From positions 1 to 5,194 of the forward strand of contig NZ_BMPP01000016.1 in assembly GCF_014647655.1 (NCBI RefSeq): 5,194 bases of DNA, written 5' to 3'. The translations under genes and the position numbers were made by a program. Source of the stretch: Deinococcus malanensis. Its GTDB lineage: Bacteria; Deinococcota; Deinococci; Deinococcales; Deinococcaceae. This document shows positions 1 through 3,998 of the stretch, piece after piece; the first letter of the stretch is position 1; every line of letters begins with the position of its first letter. Below the pieces are notes generated by a model. That model was not told where the DNA came from, searched no databases, and saw only the letters and a program-made list of their open reading frames with translations.

Positions 1-61
1 GTTTGAACTCGGCTGAATACGTCTTTCGTTGTCCCATGTCGCACCTCGTTGTCGTTATTCT

Positions 62-78
62 CGGAGTTCTTAACTCCG
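62..78. repeat. Perfect 7-bp hairpin, 3-base loop
   Basis: CGGAGTT and AACTCCG flank a CTT loop. The stem is perfect, but no run of T follows on either strand, so it is not a classic intrinsic terminator. It is the first of four inverted repeats between the window start and the first gene. It could mark the end of an upstream transcript or be part of a control region. Confidence 0.35.
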
Positions 79-130
79 TCTACGCACAACTGGTGCAACC
101 CCACCCCCAGCACGACACCCCCAAGATTTC

Positions 131-147
131 CTGTTCCTTATGAACAG
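131..147. promoter_or_regulatory. Inverted repeat CTGTTC-N5-GAACAG
   Basis: Perfect 6-bp inverted repeat with a 5-base spacer, about 72 bases upstream of the start of the first small gene. The right arm runs into the 9-mer GAACAGTGT (142-150), which recurs at 1409-1417, 73 bases upstream of the paralogous gene at 1482. An operator role is inferred. The Gram-positive LexA box has the opposite arm order (GAAC-N4-GTTC), so I do not call it an SOS box. Confidence 0.35.
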
Positions 148-149
148 TG

Positions 150-181
150 TGATGTCCTTGTGCCGCTGAGGGGTGACATCA
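150..181. repeat. Inverted repeat TGATGTC-N18-GACATCA
   Basis: Perfect 7-bp arms (150-156 and 175-181) separated by 18 bases, so that the arm centres lie 25 bases apart. It lies between the GTTC/GAAC repeat and the palindrome at 185-200. It resembles a widely spaced operator pair but matches no site I can name; in particular it is not the 17-bp Deinococcus radiation/desiccation motif. Confidence 0.3.
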
Positions 182-184
182 TCA

Positions 185-200
185 ATGTACTTTCGTACAT
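185..200. promoter_or_regulatory. Palindrome ATGTAC-TTTC-GTACAT, possible operator
   Basis: Perfect 6-bp inverted repeat with a 4-base spacer, ending 18 bases before the ATG at 219 and 6 bases before its ribosome binding site. At this position a bound protein would block transcription, or an RNA hairpin would lie just before the Shine-Dalgarno sequence. The role is inferred from position only. Confidence 0.4.
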
Positions 201-218
201 ACGTTCAAGGAGGGCCAT

Positions 219-449
219 ATGCTTATCCTGCACCTACATCTGACCAGCGGTGACGTGATTGAACTCGAGGTGTCCTCATCAGAAAAAAATCGGGTCAGCC
301 GAACGCTGAACCGGGAACAGATGCCGACTCTGCCTTTCGTGGCGGTCGTCGGGGGGATGACGGTGGAGATCCCGTGGCGTTCGATTGCGTTCCTGTCCTC
401 GTGCCCAGTCATGCAACCTGCGAGCTTGACCCTGAATTCCGCTGTTTGA
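219..449 (+). CDS. Small beta-rich protein of unknown function (copy A)
   Basis: A 76-residue protein I do not recognise. The start is well supported: AAGGAGGG at 207-214 lies 4 bases before the ATG. The pattern suggests two beta strands (residues 2-18, with SGD at 10-12), a polar stretch with KNR and SRT (23-29), two more strands around TLPFVAVV (37-44) and EIPWRSI (50-56), and a Cys at 62. There is no signal peptide or membrane segment, so it is probably cytosolic. A paralogue lies at 1482-1709; 44 of the first 66 residues are identical without gaps, while the last ten residues differ completely. This conservation is strong evidence that both are real genes. A stand-alone response regulator follows 314 bases downstream on the same strand, which hints at a link to two-component signalling. 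The gap is too long to claim an operon. Confidence 0.8.
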   Translation: MLILHLHLTSGDVIELEVSSSEKNRVSRTLNREQMPTLPFVAVVGGMTVEIPWRSIAFLSSCPVMQPASLTLNSAV

Positions 450-517
450 GGGCTCTGAACCGAGGCATTAAGGGGCTGTGCTGCGGCGTGTAGGCAAAGT
501 GCGACCGTTCTGCACCT

Positions 518-533
518 CCACAAGAAATTGTGG
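518..533 (+). repeat. Hairpin with GNRA-type GAAA loop
   Basis: CCACAA-GAAA-TTGTGG is a perfect 6-bp stem closed by a GAAA tetraloop, with one further possible T-G pair outside. GNRA loops are typical of folded RNA rather than of protein operators. It is the first of four hairpins in the 314-base gap between copy A and the response regulator. Reading direction is assumed from the neighbouring genes. Confidence 0.35.
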
Positions 534-587
534 GATGCGGATGGGTGGGGTGGTATCGGGACGGTGCGTGGGTTTGCCTTCACGAGA

Positions 588-604
588 ATCCGTTTCAGAC
601 GGAT
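588..604. repeat. Inverted repeat ATCCGT-TTCAG-ACGGAT
   Basis: Perfect 6-bp arms around a 5-base spacer. It lies in the middle of the gene-free gap at 450-763. No T-tract follows, so an operator or RNA hairpin is more likely than a terminator. Confidence 0.35.
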
Positions 605-657
605 GTGACAGCCCCTCGCTTAACGTTGAACCATGGGCGTTCTTTCTTTCCATTTCA

Positions 658-675
658 GAACACGGTGTGGTGTTC
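658..675. promoter_or_regulatory. Inverted repeat GAACAC-N6-GTGTTC
   Basis: Perfect 6-bp arms around GGTGTG, 89 bases before the response-regulator start at 764. The left half reads GAACACGGTGT, close to the GAACAGTGT found upstream of both small genes (142-150 and 1409-1417). This suggests, without proving, one factor acting on all three + strand genes. Confidence 0.35.
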
Positions 676-713
676 CAGGATGGCGTGATCAGAACTTCCA
701 GCCTACCGGCCGT

Positions 714-733
714 CCGCGAGGATACGCTCGCGG
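714..733 (+). promoter_or_regulatory. GC-rich hairpin in the leader of the response regulator
   Basis: CCGCGAG and CTCGCGG form a perfect 7-bp stem with the loop GATACG, and wobble pairs could extend it. It ends 13 bases before the ribosome binding site AAGGAGGG (747-754). If the transcript begins upstream, this hairpin would sit in the 5' leader and could affect translation or stop RNA polymerase; no U-run follows it. Confidence 0.4.
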
Positions 734-763
734 GTTGGGGGGTCTGAAGGAGGGAAAGAACCT

Positions 764-1192
764 ATGTTCGACGTCCTGATGGTAGAAGACAACCCGTCTG
801 ATGTCGTCCTCATGGAGCTGGCCTTAGAGAATTTTCTGCCTGAGTTGAGGCTGACGGTGGTTCCCGACGGCGCCGAAGCGCTTGCGTACCTCAAGCAACA
901 GCATCCATACAGTGGTGCGTTCCGCCCACATCTGGTTCTCCTGGACGGAAACACGCCCCGAATGGGCGCCATAGAAGTCCTGCAGGAAGTTCGGCGCATG
1001 GCCACCTTTGCTGACCTCCCGATAGTGGTGTTCAGTGGCTCGATTGCGGCCGAGGACGCGAAGAGGAGCATTGCAGCAGGGGCTGACCAGTATGTTGCCA
1101 AGCCGGGTAGTTTTGGTGATTACACCAGAGTCGTGCAGCAATTGCTGGCGTTCTGGTATGGAAAAGCCGGGACAGGTGAAATCGCCTCCTAG
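764..1192 (+). CDS. Single-domain response regulator (Rcp1-like receiver)
   Basis: A 142-residue stand-alone receiver domain with no output domain, expected to take a phosphoryl group from a histidine kinase and pass on the signal by protein contact in the cytosol. Visible landmarks are the acidic pair E8-D9 in MVEDNPSD, the phospho-acceptor D61 in LVLLDGNTP, S91 at the end of the fourth strand (VVFSGS) and K113-P114 (YVAKPG). The insert around residues 47-54 (HPYSG) and the general layout resemble cyanobacterial Rcp1-type regulators that pair with phytochrome-like kinases. That similarity is from memory. The acceptor loop is unusual: DGNTPRMGA, where the family normally has D-L/I-N-M/L-P-x-x-D/N-G. 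The start is supported by AAGGAGGG at 747-754, 9 bases before the ATG. No kinase is in the window. It is clearly more distant from the two - strand receivers than those are from each other. Confidence 0.9.
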   Translation: MFDVLMVEDNPSDVVLMELALENFLPELRLTVVPDGAEALAYLKQQHPYSGAFRPHLVLLDGNTPRMGAIEVLQEVRRMATFADLPIVVFSGSIAAEDAKRSIAAGADQYVAKPGSFGDYTRVVQQLLAFWYGKAGTGEIAS

Positions 1193-1286
1193 AGCGCGTT
1201 CTGGACATCGGGGGGACAGTTCAGGTGACCTCCCCTACGCGGTAGCGGCTTCTACAAAGCGTGCGCCGGCGGATGTGCTTCGCGTT

Positions 1287-1303
1287 CCAACCCGTGAGGT
1301 TGG
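1287..1303. repeat. Hairpin CCAACC-CGTGA-GGTTGG
   Basis: Perfect 6-bp stem with a 5-base loop, about 95 bases after the end of the response regulator at 1192. GGCCGGGG rather than T follows, so it is at best a weak, non-canonical terminator or a structural element of the copy B leader. Confidence 0.35.
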
Positions 1304-1374
1304 CCGGGGTCTGCGCCTGCTGCTACGGGATTGGGGGCATGTTTGCGCGGGCTGTGGGCTGTTCAGAGGACAAC

Positions 1375-1419
1375 ATGAAAAAGCCTGCGAAGTGGGTCCT
1401 TGGTGGGAGAACAGTGTAA
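1375..1419 (+). CDS. Possible 14-codon leader peptide
   Basis: ATG AAA AAG opens a 14-residue frame (MKKPAKWVLGGRTV) that ends in TAA. AGAGGA (1365-1370) lies 4 bases upstream. The frame ends 62 bases before copy B and its last codons overlap the shared GAACAGTGT motif. It could be a regulatory upstream peptide, but frames this short are common by chance, and copy A has no equivalent peptide with a good ribosome binding site. Confidence 0.15.
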   Translation: MKKPAKWVLGGRTV

Positions 1420-1481
1420 GACCCAAGGGTTTAAGGTCAGGTATCTCAACCACCCAATACCCTTTCGAGTCCGGAGGACGC

Positions 1482-1709
1482 ATGCTCACTGTTCACGTGC
1501 ATCTCAACAGCGGCGACACCATCGTTTTGGAAATGTCACTCTCCCAAAAAAACAGACTGAGCCGGACGATCAATCAGGCGACCCTGCCAACTTTGCCGTT
1601 TGTCGCCGTTGTGGATGGGAGGACGATCGAGATTCCGTGGCGTTCGATTGGGTATCTGTCGTCCTGTGCGCAGATGCAGTGCCAGGCGATCCAGGAAGCG
1701 GCTGATTGA
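1482..1709 (+). CDS. Small beta-rich protein of unknown function (copy B)
   Basis: A 75-residue paralogue of the protein at 219-449; I do not recognise the family. The start at 1482 is chosen because it aligns exactly with copy A and because GGAGGA (1473-1478) lies 3 bases before the ATG, although the frame is open much further upstream. Shared landmarks are H5, H7, SGD (10-12), KNR (23-25), SRT (27-29), PTLPFVAVV (36-44), EIPWRSI (50-56), LSSC (59-62) and MQ (65-66). The invariant W53-R54 and C62 are candidate functional residues. At DNA level a 16-base stretch around CCGTGGCGTTCGATTG is identical in both copies, while many other codons differ, so the duplication is not recent. The gene is convergent with the response regulator at 1732-2154, with 22 bases between the stop codons. 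Confidence 0.8.
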   Translation: MLTVHVHLNSGDTIVLEMSLSQKNRLSRTINQATLPTLPFVAVVDGRTIEIPWRSIGYLSSCAQMQCQAIQEAAD

Positions 1710-1731
1710 GGTGCATTTGTTCTTCCTCAGG

Positions 1732-2154
1732 TCACGCTTGCTGGTGCGCCACCTTCGTCGCCTGCCAGAACCCTAAAAAAGCTTCCACCTGCACCACGAA
1801 CGCCTCGAACGACGCCGACTTCACCAAGTACGAACTCGCGTGCAGACTGTACGCCTGACGCACGTCCTGCTCCGCAGACGAAGTGCTGAGCATCACGACT
1901 GGAATCCTGCGGAGATTCGGTTGATCTTTCAACCACTCCAGGAGCTGAAAGCCATTTATTCCCGGCATGTTGATGTCCAGGAGGATGACATCCGGGAGGG
2001 AGGAACCGGACTCCAGGAGCTCGCGTGCTTCTGTTCCACCCGACACGCAGGTCAGTGTGGAGTGCGGTTGTAATTGCGCGAAAGCTTCCTGCGCGAGGAG
2101 TTGGTCCGTCGCGCTGTCGTCGATCAACAGGTAATGCTGTGGGACGGACGCCAT
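1732..2154 (-). CDS. Single-domain response regulator, tandem copy 1
   Basis: A 140-residue stand-alone receiver with no output domain. It shows the acidic pair D12-D13 (LLIDDS), acceptor D60 in VILLDINMPG, S90 at the end of strand four (VVMLS) and K112 in YLVKS. The residue after the lysine is Ser, not the usual Pro, a feature shared with its neighbour at 2280-2696. About 81 of 133 ungapped positions are identical between the two, so they are tandem duplicates. The ATG at 2154 is chosen because the protein then begins like its sister (HYLLIDDS near residue 7). A longer frame back to a TTG at 2211 adds 19 residues with no counterpart. No Shine-Dalgarno sequence precedes the ATG, but a TACACT box lies 5 bases upstream, suggesting a leaderless transcript. 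The partner kinase is unknown. Confidence 0.88.
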   Translation of the reverse strand: MASVPQHYLLIDDSATDQLLAQEAFAQLQPHSTLTCVSGGTEARELLESGSSLPDVILLDINMPGINGFQLLEWLKDQPNLRRIPVVMLSTSSAEQDVRQAYSLHASSYLVKSASFEAFVVQVEAFLGFWQATKVAHQQA

Positions 2155-2159
2155 AAGGA

Positions 2160-2165
2160 AGTGTA
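2160..2165 (-). promoter_or_regulatory. Putative -10 box of a leaderless transcript
   Basis: On the - strand, TACACT lies 5 bases before the ATG at 2154, which fits the TANNNT box often found just upstream of leaderless start codons in Deinococcus. The -35 side is weak: TTGTGC, with a long 19-base spacer. The absence of any ribosome binding site supports the reading. Confidence 0.35.
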
Positions 2166-2250
2166 CGAGACGGTGCTCAAGACTGCACAAGCAAGTTAGT
2201 GCACGGGCCAAAGCAGGAGGAGAACAAGAACGCAGGGATGAAGAGGCTAG

Positions 2251-2276
2251 AAAACAAAAAAGAAGCTCCAGTGCTT
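2251..2276 (-). terminator. Weak hairpin plus T-tract after the upstream receiver
   Basis: On the - strand, a short stem AAGC-ACTGGA-GCTT (2276-2263) starts 4 bases after the stop of the regulator at 2280 and is followed by CTTTTTTGTTTT (2262-2251). The T-tract is good but the stem is only 4 bp, so termination may be inefficient. It would separate the two tandem receivers into two transcription units, in line with a separate promoter for the second. Confidence 0.4.
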
Positions 2277-2279
2277 GCT

Positions 2280-2696
2280 CTACTGCGCGTCCGAGACCCG
2301 GTTTGCCTGCCAGTACTTTAAGAACGCCTCCACTTGCGCCAGAAACTCCCCCAGCACAAGCGACTTCACCAGGTACGAGCTCGCATGCAGGCTGTACGCC
2401 CGCGTCACATCACTCCTCGCGCTGGAGGTGGTAAGCATCACCACCGGAATGAGCCGGAAAACAGGATCACGCTTGAGTTCCTCGAGCACCTCAAATCCAC
2501 TCATTCCCGGCATATTGATGTCCAGCAGGATCACGTCGGGCTGCACGGTTGCGCTCCGGAGGTGATCCAGGGCCTGACGCCCACCTTCTACGGTGGTGAG
2601 GGAGCAATCCAGGCCGACGTGCTCGAAGGCTTCCTCTGCGAGCAGCCGGTCAGTGGGGCTGTCGTCAATCAGGAGGTAGTGGCAGGGGGCCGGCAT
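2280..2696 (-). CDS. Single-domain response regulator, tandem copy 2
   Basis: A 138-residue stand-alone receiver. It shows the acidic pair D11-D12 (LLIDDSPTD), acceptor D59 in VILLDINMPGMSG, T89 (VVMLTTSS) and K111 in SYLVKS. As in its neighbour, Ser replaces the usual Pro after the lysine. All catalytic residues for phosphorylation are present, so it should be an active receiver. The identical stretch AYSLHASSYLVKS, covering helix 4 to strand 5, is the surface receivers use for partner contacts; its near-perfect conservation suggests that both copies bind the same type of partner. The C-terminal helix (VEAFLKYWQA) is also shared. The ATG at 2696 has no Shine-Dalgarno sequence, but a TATCCT box lies 8 bases upstream. 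It is transcribed toward the second copy, 125 bases away. Confidence 0.9.
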   Translation of the reverse strand: MPAPCHYLLIDDSPTDRLLAEEAFEHVGLDCSLTTVEGGRQALDHLRSATVQPDVILLDINMPGMSGFEVLEELKRDPVFRLIPVVMLTTSSARSDVTRAYSLHASSYLVKSLVLGEFLAQVEAFLKYWQANRVSDAQ

Positions 2697-2704
2697 AGAC
2701 GCTG

Positions 2705-2710
2705 AGGATA
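2705..2710 (-). promoter_or_regulatory. Putative -10 box (TATCCT) of receiver copy 2
   Basis: On the - strand, TATCCT ends 8 bases before the ATG at 2696, and no ribosome binding site lies between. This fits a leaderless or nearly leaderless transcript. No convincing -35 hexamer is visible 16-18 bases further upstream, so the call is tentative. Confidence 0.3.
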
Positions 2711-2750
2711 CGCTTGAAGGTGCTCGGGTAGTAGCGATGATTCGTCATCT

Positions 2751-2771
2751 CACGCTGGTTGTTCAAGCGTG
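2751..2771. repeat. Hairpin CACGCT-N9-AGCGTG
   Basis: Perfect 6-bp stem with a 9-base loop, about 20 bases after the stop of the broken receiver fragment at 2792-2896 (in - strand direction). A second pair, GGATAA...TTATCC (2772-2777 and 2792-2797), abuts it. Either could be a terminator left from the lost gene, but no T-tract follows. Confidence 0.3.
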
Positions 2772-2791
2772 GGATAAGCCGGTCAGCCTTG

Positions 2792-2896
2792 TTATCCAGC
2801 ACGGGATTCCGGAACTTCAGATTGTTGAATCAAGCCCTGCACCCTCGAAACAAAGACATCCGACTTGAAAGGCTTGAGCAGGGGGGGTGAACTTCT
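2792..2896 (-). pseudogene. C-terminal remnant of a response-regulator receiver
   Basis: This frame is open for 34 residues between two stops. It reads LLKPFKSDVFVSRVQGLIQQ and then a short tail before TAA. That is the typical end of a receiver domain: hydrophobic strand five, the conserved Lys-Pro, then the amphipathic last helix (compare the general pattern LVKPF...LLARVRALL). The acidic pocket, the acceptor Asp and the first four strands are missing. A TGA stop interrupts the frame just before it, and the break is next to a run of seven G (2881-2887), a likely slippage site. No receiver-like residues are visible further upstream in any - strand frame, so this is a truncated gene rather than a single frameshift. 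It lies in line with and upstream of the two intact receivers, as if the array once had more members. Confidence 0.6.
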
Positions 2897-3154
2897 TCAT
2901 GCGTACTCCAACGTTACGGGGATTGGGCGGGCGGCCGTGCCCAGGTTGAGCAGGCCTTGGGGGTGTGCTGGCGGGTGGATTCAGGCGTTTCTTCCGGGTG
3001 GTCCTCCTGTCAGGCCTGGGCGTCTGCGAGGCACCCGTAAGGCTGACCTTCACCGTGATGGGGCGCTTGTGTGTCACGCCACCCCCCGCGTTCCGTACAC
3101 CTCCAGCAGCACAACCGCTCGCGCGGCACACATGCGCCCTACTACCGTGCAGGC
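2897..3154. other. GC-rich stretch without a convincing gene
   Basis: About 260 bases between the receiver remnant and the next gene. Frames are open on both strands because the sequence is GC-rich, but none has a ribosome binding site together with a plausible protein. The best is a GTG frame at 2965-3171 on the + strand with a hydrophobic start (RRFFRVVLLSGLGV) followed by VRLTFTV; it then turns into low-complexity Pro/Ala/Arg/His and overlaps the next gene. It could be debris of an exported protein. The change to higher GC starts around here. Confidence 0.45.
3143..3148 (+). promoter_or_regulatory. Putative -10 box TACCGT, leaderless start
   Basis: TACCGT fits TANNNT and ends 6 bases before the ATG at 3155, the spacing expected for a leaderless message. 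No good Shine-Dalgarno sequence is present (only AGG, 1 base before the ATG). A -35 element is not evident. Confidence 0.3.
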
Positions 3155-3628
3155 ATGCTCACGCCCGCTGACCAGCGACCCCCCGATCTCGTTCCGGACG
3201 CCATCATCGACGTCTTCGAGCGGTACGCTCCCTGCAGTGTGGATCTGGGCGCCATGTTCCCAGCACGCGTTCTGATGGCCTGGCGCGCACCCGTGCACGT
3301 CCGCATTCCCCCGAAAGAAGCTTGGCGTGGCACGAGTCCGGCCAGGATCGGCGGCCCTGTTCCCGAACCGGATCAGGAAGACAGGCGGGACGGCAGTGTC
3401 GTGCCTCATCAGGGGGGGCTCCTGATCACACACCGAGCTGGGAAGCCTGAGGAGCACACCACCTGGGTCATTGACCCGGGTCACGTGGACGCTCTCGCTC
3501 GGGCGCTGATCGCGGGAAACGCCCGGCAGTTGGTGGTGGTCTTCGGTCCGGACGCCTTGCGGGTCGTCGAGGTCGCGCAGGCCATGACGCCGCATCACGA
3601 GCCGGCCTTTCGGGTGATGGGCTGGTGA
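3155..3628 (+). CDS. Hypothetical protein, 157 residues
   Basis: I do not recognise this protein. It begins MLTPADQRPPDLVPDAIIDVF. The middle (about residues 70-110) is rich in Pro, Arg and Asp and probably flexible. The C-terminal third (WVIDPGHVDALARALI, then RQLVVVFGPDALRVVEVAQA) looks like a folded alpha/beta unit. There is no signal peptide and no clear membrane segment. Strong G/C at third codon positions supports coding on this strand, although a long - strand frame also exists here, as is usual in GC-rich DNA. The ATG at 3155 is preferred over in-frame upstream starts from 3071 because the added residues are low-complexity and a TACCGT box sits 6 bases before it. It ends 18 bases before a strong hairpin. 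Confidence 0.6.
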   Translation: MLTPADQRPPDLVPDAIIDVFERYAPCSVDLGAMFPARVLMAWRAPVHVRIPPKEAWRGTSPARIGGPVPEPDQEDRRDGSVVPHQGGLLITHRAGKPEEHTTWVIDPGHVDALARALIAGNARQLVVVFGPDALRVVEVAQAMTPHHEPAFRVMGW

Positions 3629-3645
3629 CGCACGGGTGAGCAGTG

Positions 3646-3683
3646 AAGCGCGGCCCCCTGGTCGTTCCCAAGAGGCCGCGTTT
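3646..3683. terminator. Bidirectional terminator-type hairpin
   Basis: CGCGGCC (3649-3655) and GGCCGCG (3674-3680) pair perfectly. The stem extends through one G-T and two A-T pairs to AAG...TTT, giving about 10 bp with an 18-base loop. On the + strand TTTCGTT follows; on the - strand the stem is followed by CACTG, a poorer tail. It lies between the convergent genes ending at 3628 and 3694, the right place for a shared terminator. Confidence 0.6.
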
Positions 3684-3693
3684 CGTTCGGTCG

Positions 3694-3882
3694 TTACGGG
3701 TGAATGAGCGTGTGCAGGAGGGTGGCCCCGTGTGAGGCGTACCGTTGCGCGAACGTTCGGCCGTCGACCGGCACGGGAAGGCCCGAGTGGATCAGGGTGG
3801 CGAGGGTCTCCCGGAACGTCGGAGGACTCCCGCAGGCGCTGAGCGCCGCGGGGACGTGGTTGTCCTGCATCAGGGCGATCAC
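3694..3882 (-). CDS. Small hypothetical protein or 3' part of a split gene
   Basis: A 62-residue frame starting at GTG (3882), not recognised. It contains VIALMQDNHVPAAL, then SPPTFRETLATLIHSGLPVPVDGRTFAQRY, with the strongly G/C-rich third positions expected of real coding. The GTG has no good ribosome binding site. The frame immediately before it (3879-3962) encodes 27 residues with equally coding-like codons, has a better start, and ends in a TGA that overlaps this GTG. One gene broken by a frameshift is therefore as likely as two overlapping genes. The sequence suggests a small helical cytosolic protein. The convergent hairpin at 3646-3683 would end its transcript. Confidence 0.45.
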   Translation of the reverse strand: MIALMQDNHVPAALSACGSPPTFRETLATLIHSGLPVPVDGRTFAQRYASHGATLLHTLIHP

Positions 3883-3962
3883 CTGCCTGGGAGGACGTTC
3901 GTTGAGAGCACGGCCGGGAGCGTCGCGCGTGCCGGCTCCAGCACATCACCCGTGCCGAGCAT
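3879..3962 (-). CDS. 27-residue frame overlapping the next one; possible 5' half
   Basis: ATG at 3962 with GGGAG seven bases upstream opens a frame beginning MLGTGDVLEPARATLPAVL and ending NVLPGR before TGA (3881-3879). An in-frame ATG pair at 3989 and 3986 would extend it by nine residues. The stop overlaps the GTG of the following frame within GTGA, so this is either translational coupling or a single gene of about 90 residues disrupted by a -1 shift. The codon bias is the same on both sides of the join. Confidence 0.3.
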   Translation of the reverse strand: MLGTGDVLEPARATLPAVLSTNVLPGR

Positions 3963-3998
3963 GAAAGAGCTCCCGGACGAACGCATCATGGCTCGCTG

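Larger units (their letters stand above)
1193..1481. other. Gene-poor gap before small-protein copy B
   Basis: This 289-base gap has no convincing protein gene. It contains a hairpin at 1287-1303, a weaker nested repeat (ACGC-GTAG...CTAC-GCGT, 1237-1262), a 14-codon reading frame at 1375-1419, and the 9-mer GAACAGTGT (1409-1417) shared with the leader of copy A. An upstream open extension of the copy B frame reaches back to 1035, but it overlaps the response regulator and lacks similarity to copy A, so it is not used. Confidence 0.5.

Noticed and set aside
3..143. Open + strand frame from the window edge to a TGA at 141-143
   Set aside because: It lacks recognisable protein character, is rich in chance-like Pro/His near its end, and runs through two inverted repeats. 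It could be the tail of an upstream gene, but nothing supports that.
131..147. LexA/SOS box
   Set aside because: The arms are GTTC...GAAC, the reverse order of the Gram-positive SOS box, and the spacing differs.
150..181. Deinococcus radiation/desiccation response motif
   Set aside because: The TGATGTC and GACATCA arms are 18 bases apart, whereas the known motif is a compact 17-bp palindrome with TTATG/CATAA ends.
478..747. An 89-codon + strand frame between copy A and the receiver
   Set aside because: It has no ribosome binding site, its composition is unlike the neighbouring genes, and it covers four hairpins. It is better explained as non-coding leader sequence.
1035..1481. Long N-terminal extension of copy B
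   Set aside because: The frame is open, but it overlaps the receiver gene, has no similarity to copy A and lacks a ribosome binding site; the ATG at 1482 matches copy A exactly.
1972..1992. GATGTC...GACATC inverted repeat within receiver copy 1
   Set aside because: It lies in conserved codons for the acceptor loop (the same residues appear in the sister gene without the repeat), so it is best explained by coding constraint and chance.
2965..3171. A 68-codon GTG frame with a hydrophobic start
   Set aside because: The N-terminus resembles a signal peptide, but the rest is low-complexity and overlaps the start of the next gene; there is no clear ribosome binding site.
3074..3949. A 291-codon - strand frame opposite the 157-residue protein
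   Set aside because: It is a GC-rich shadow: Arg/Pro/His-rich, covering a terminator hairpin and two other candidate genes, with no family features.
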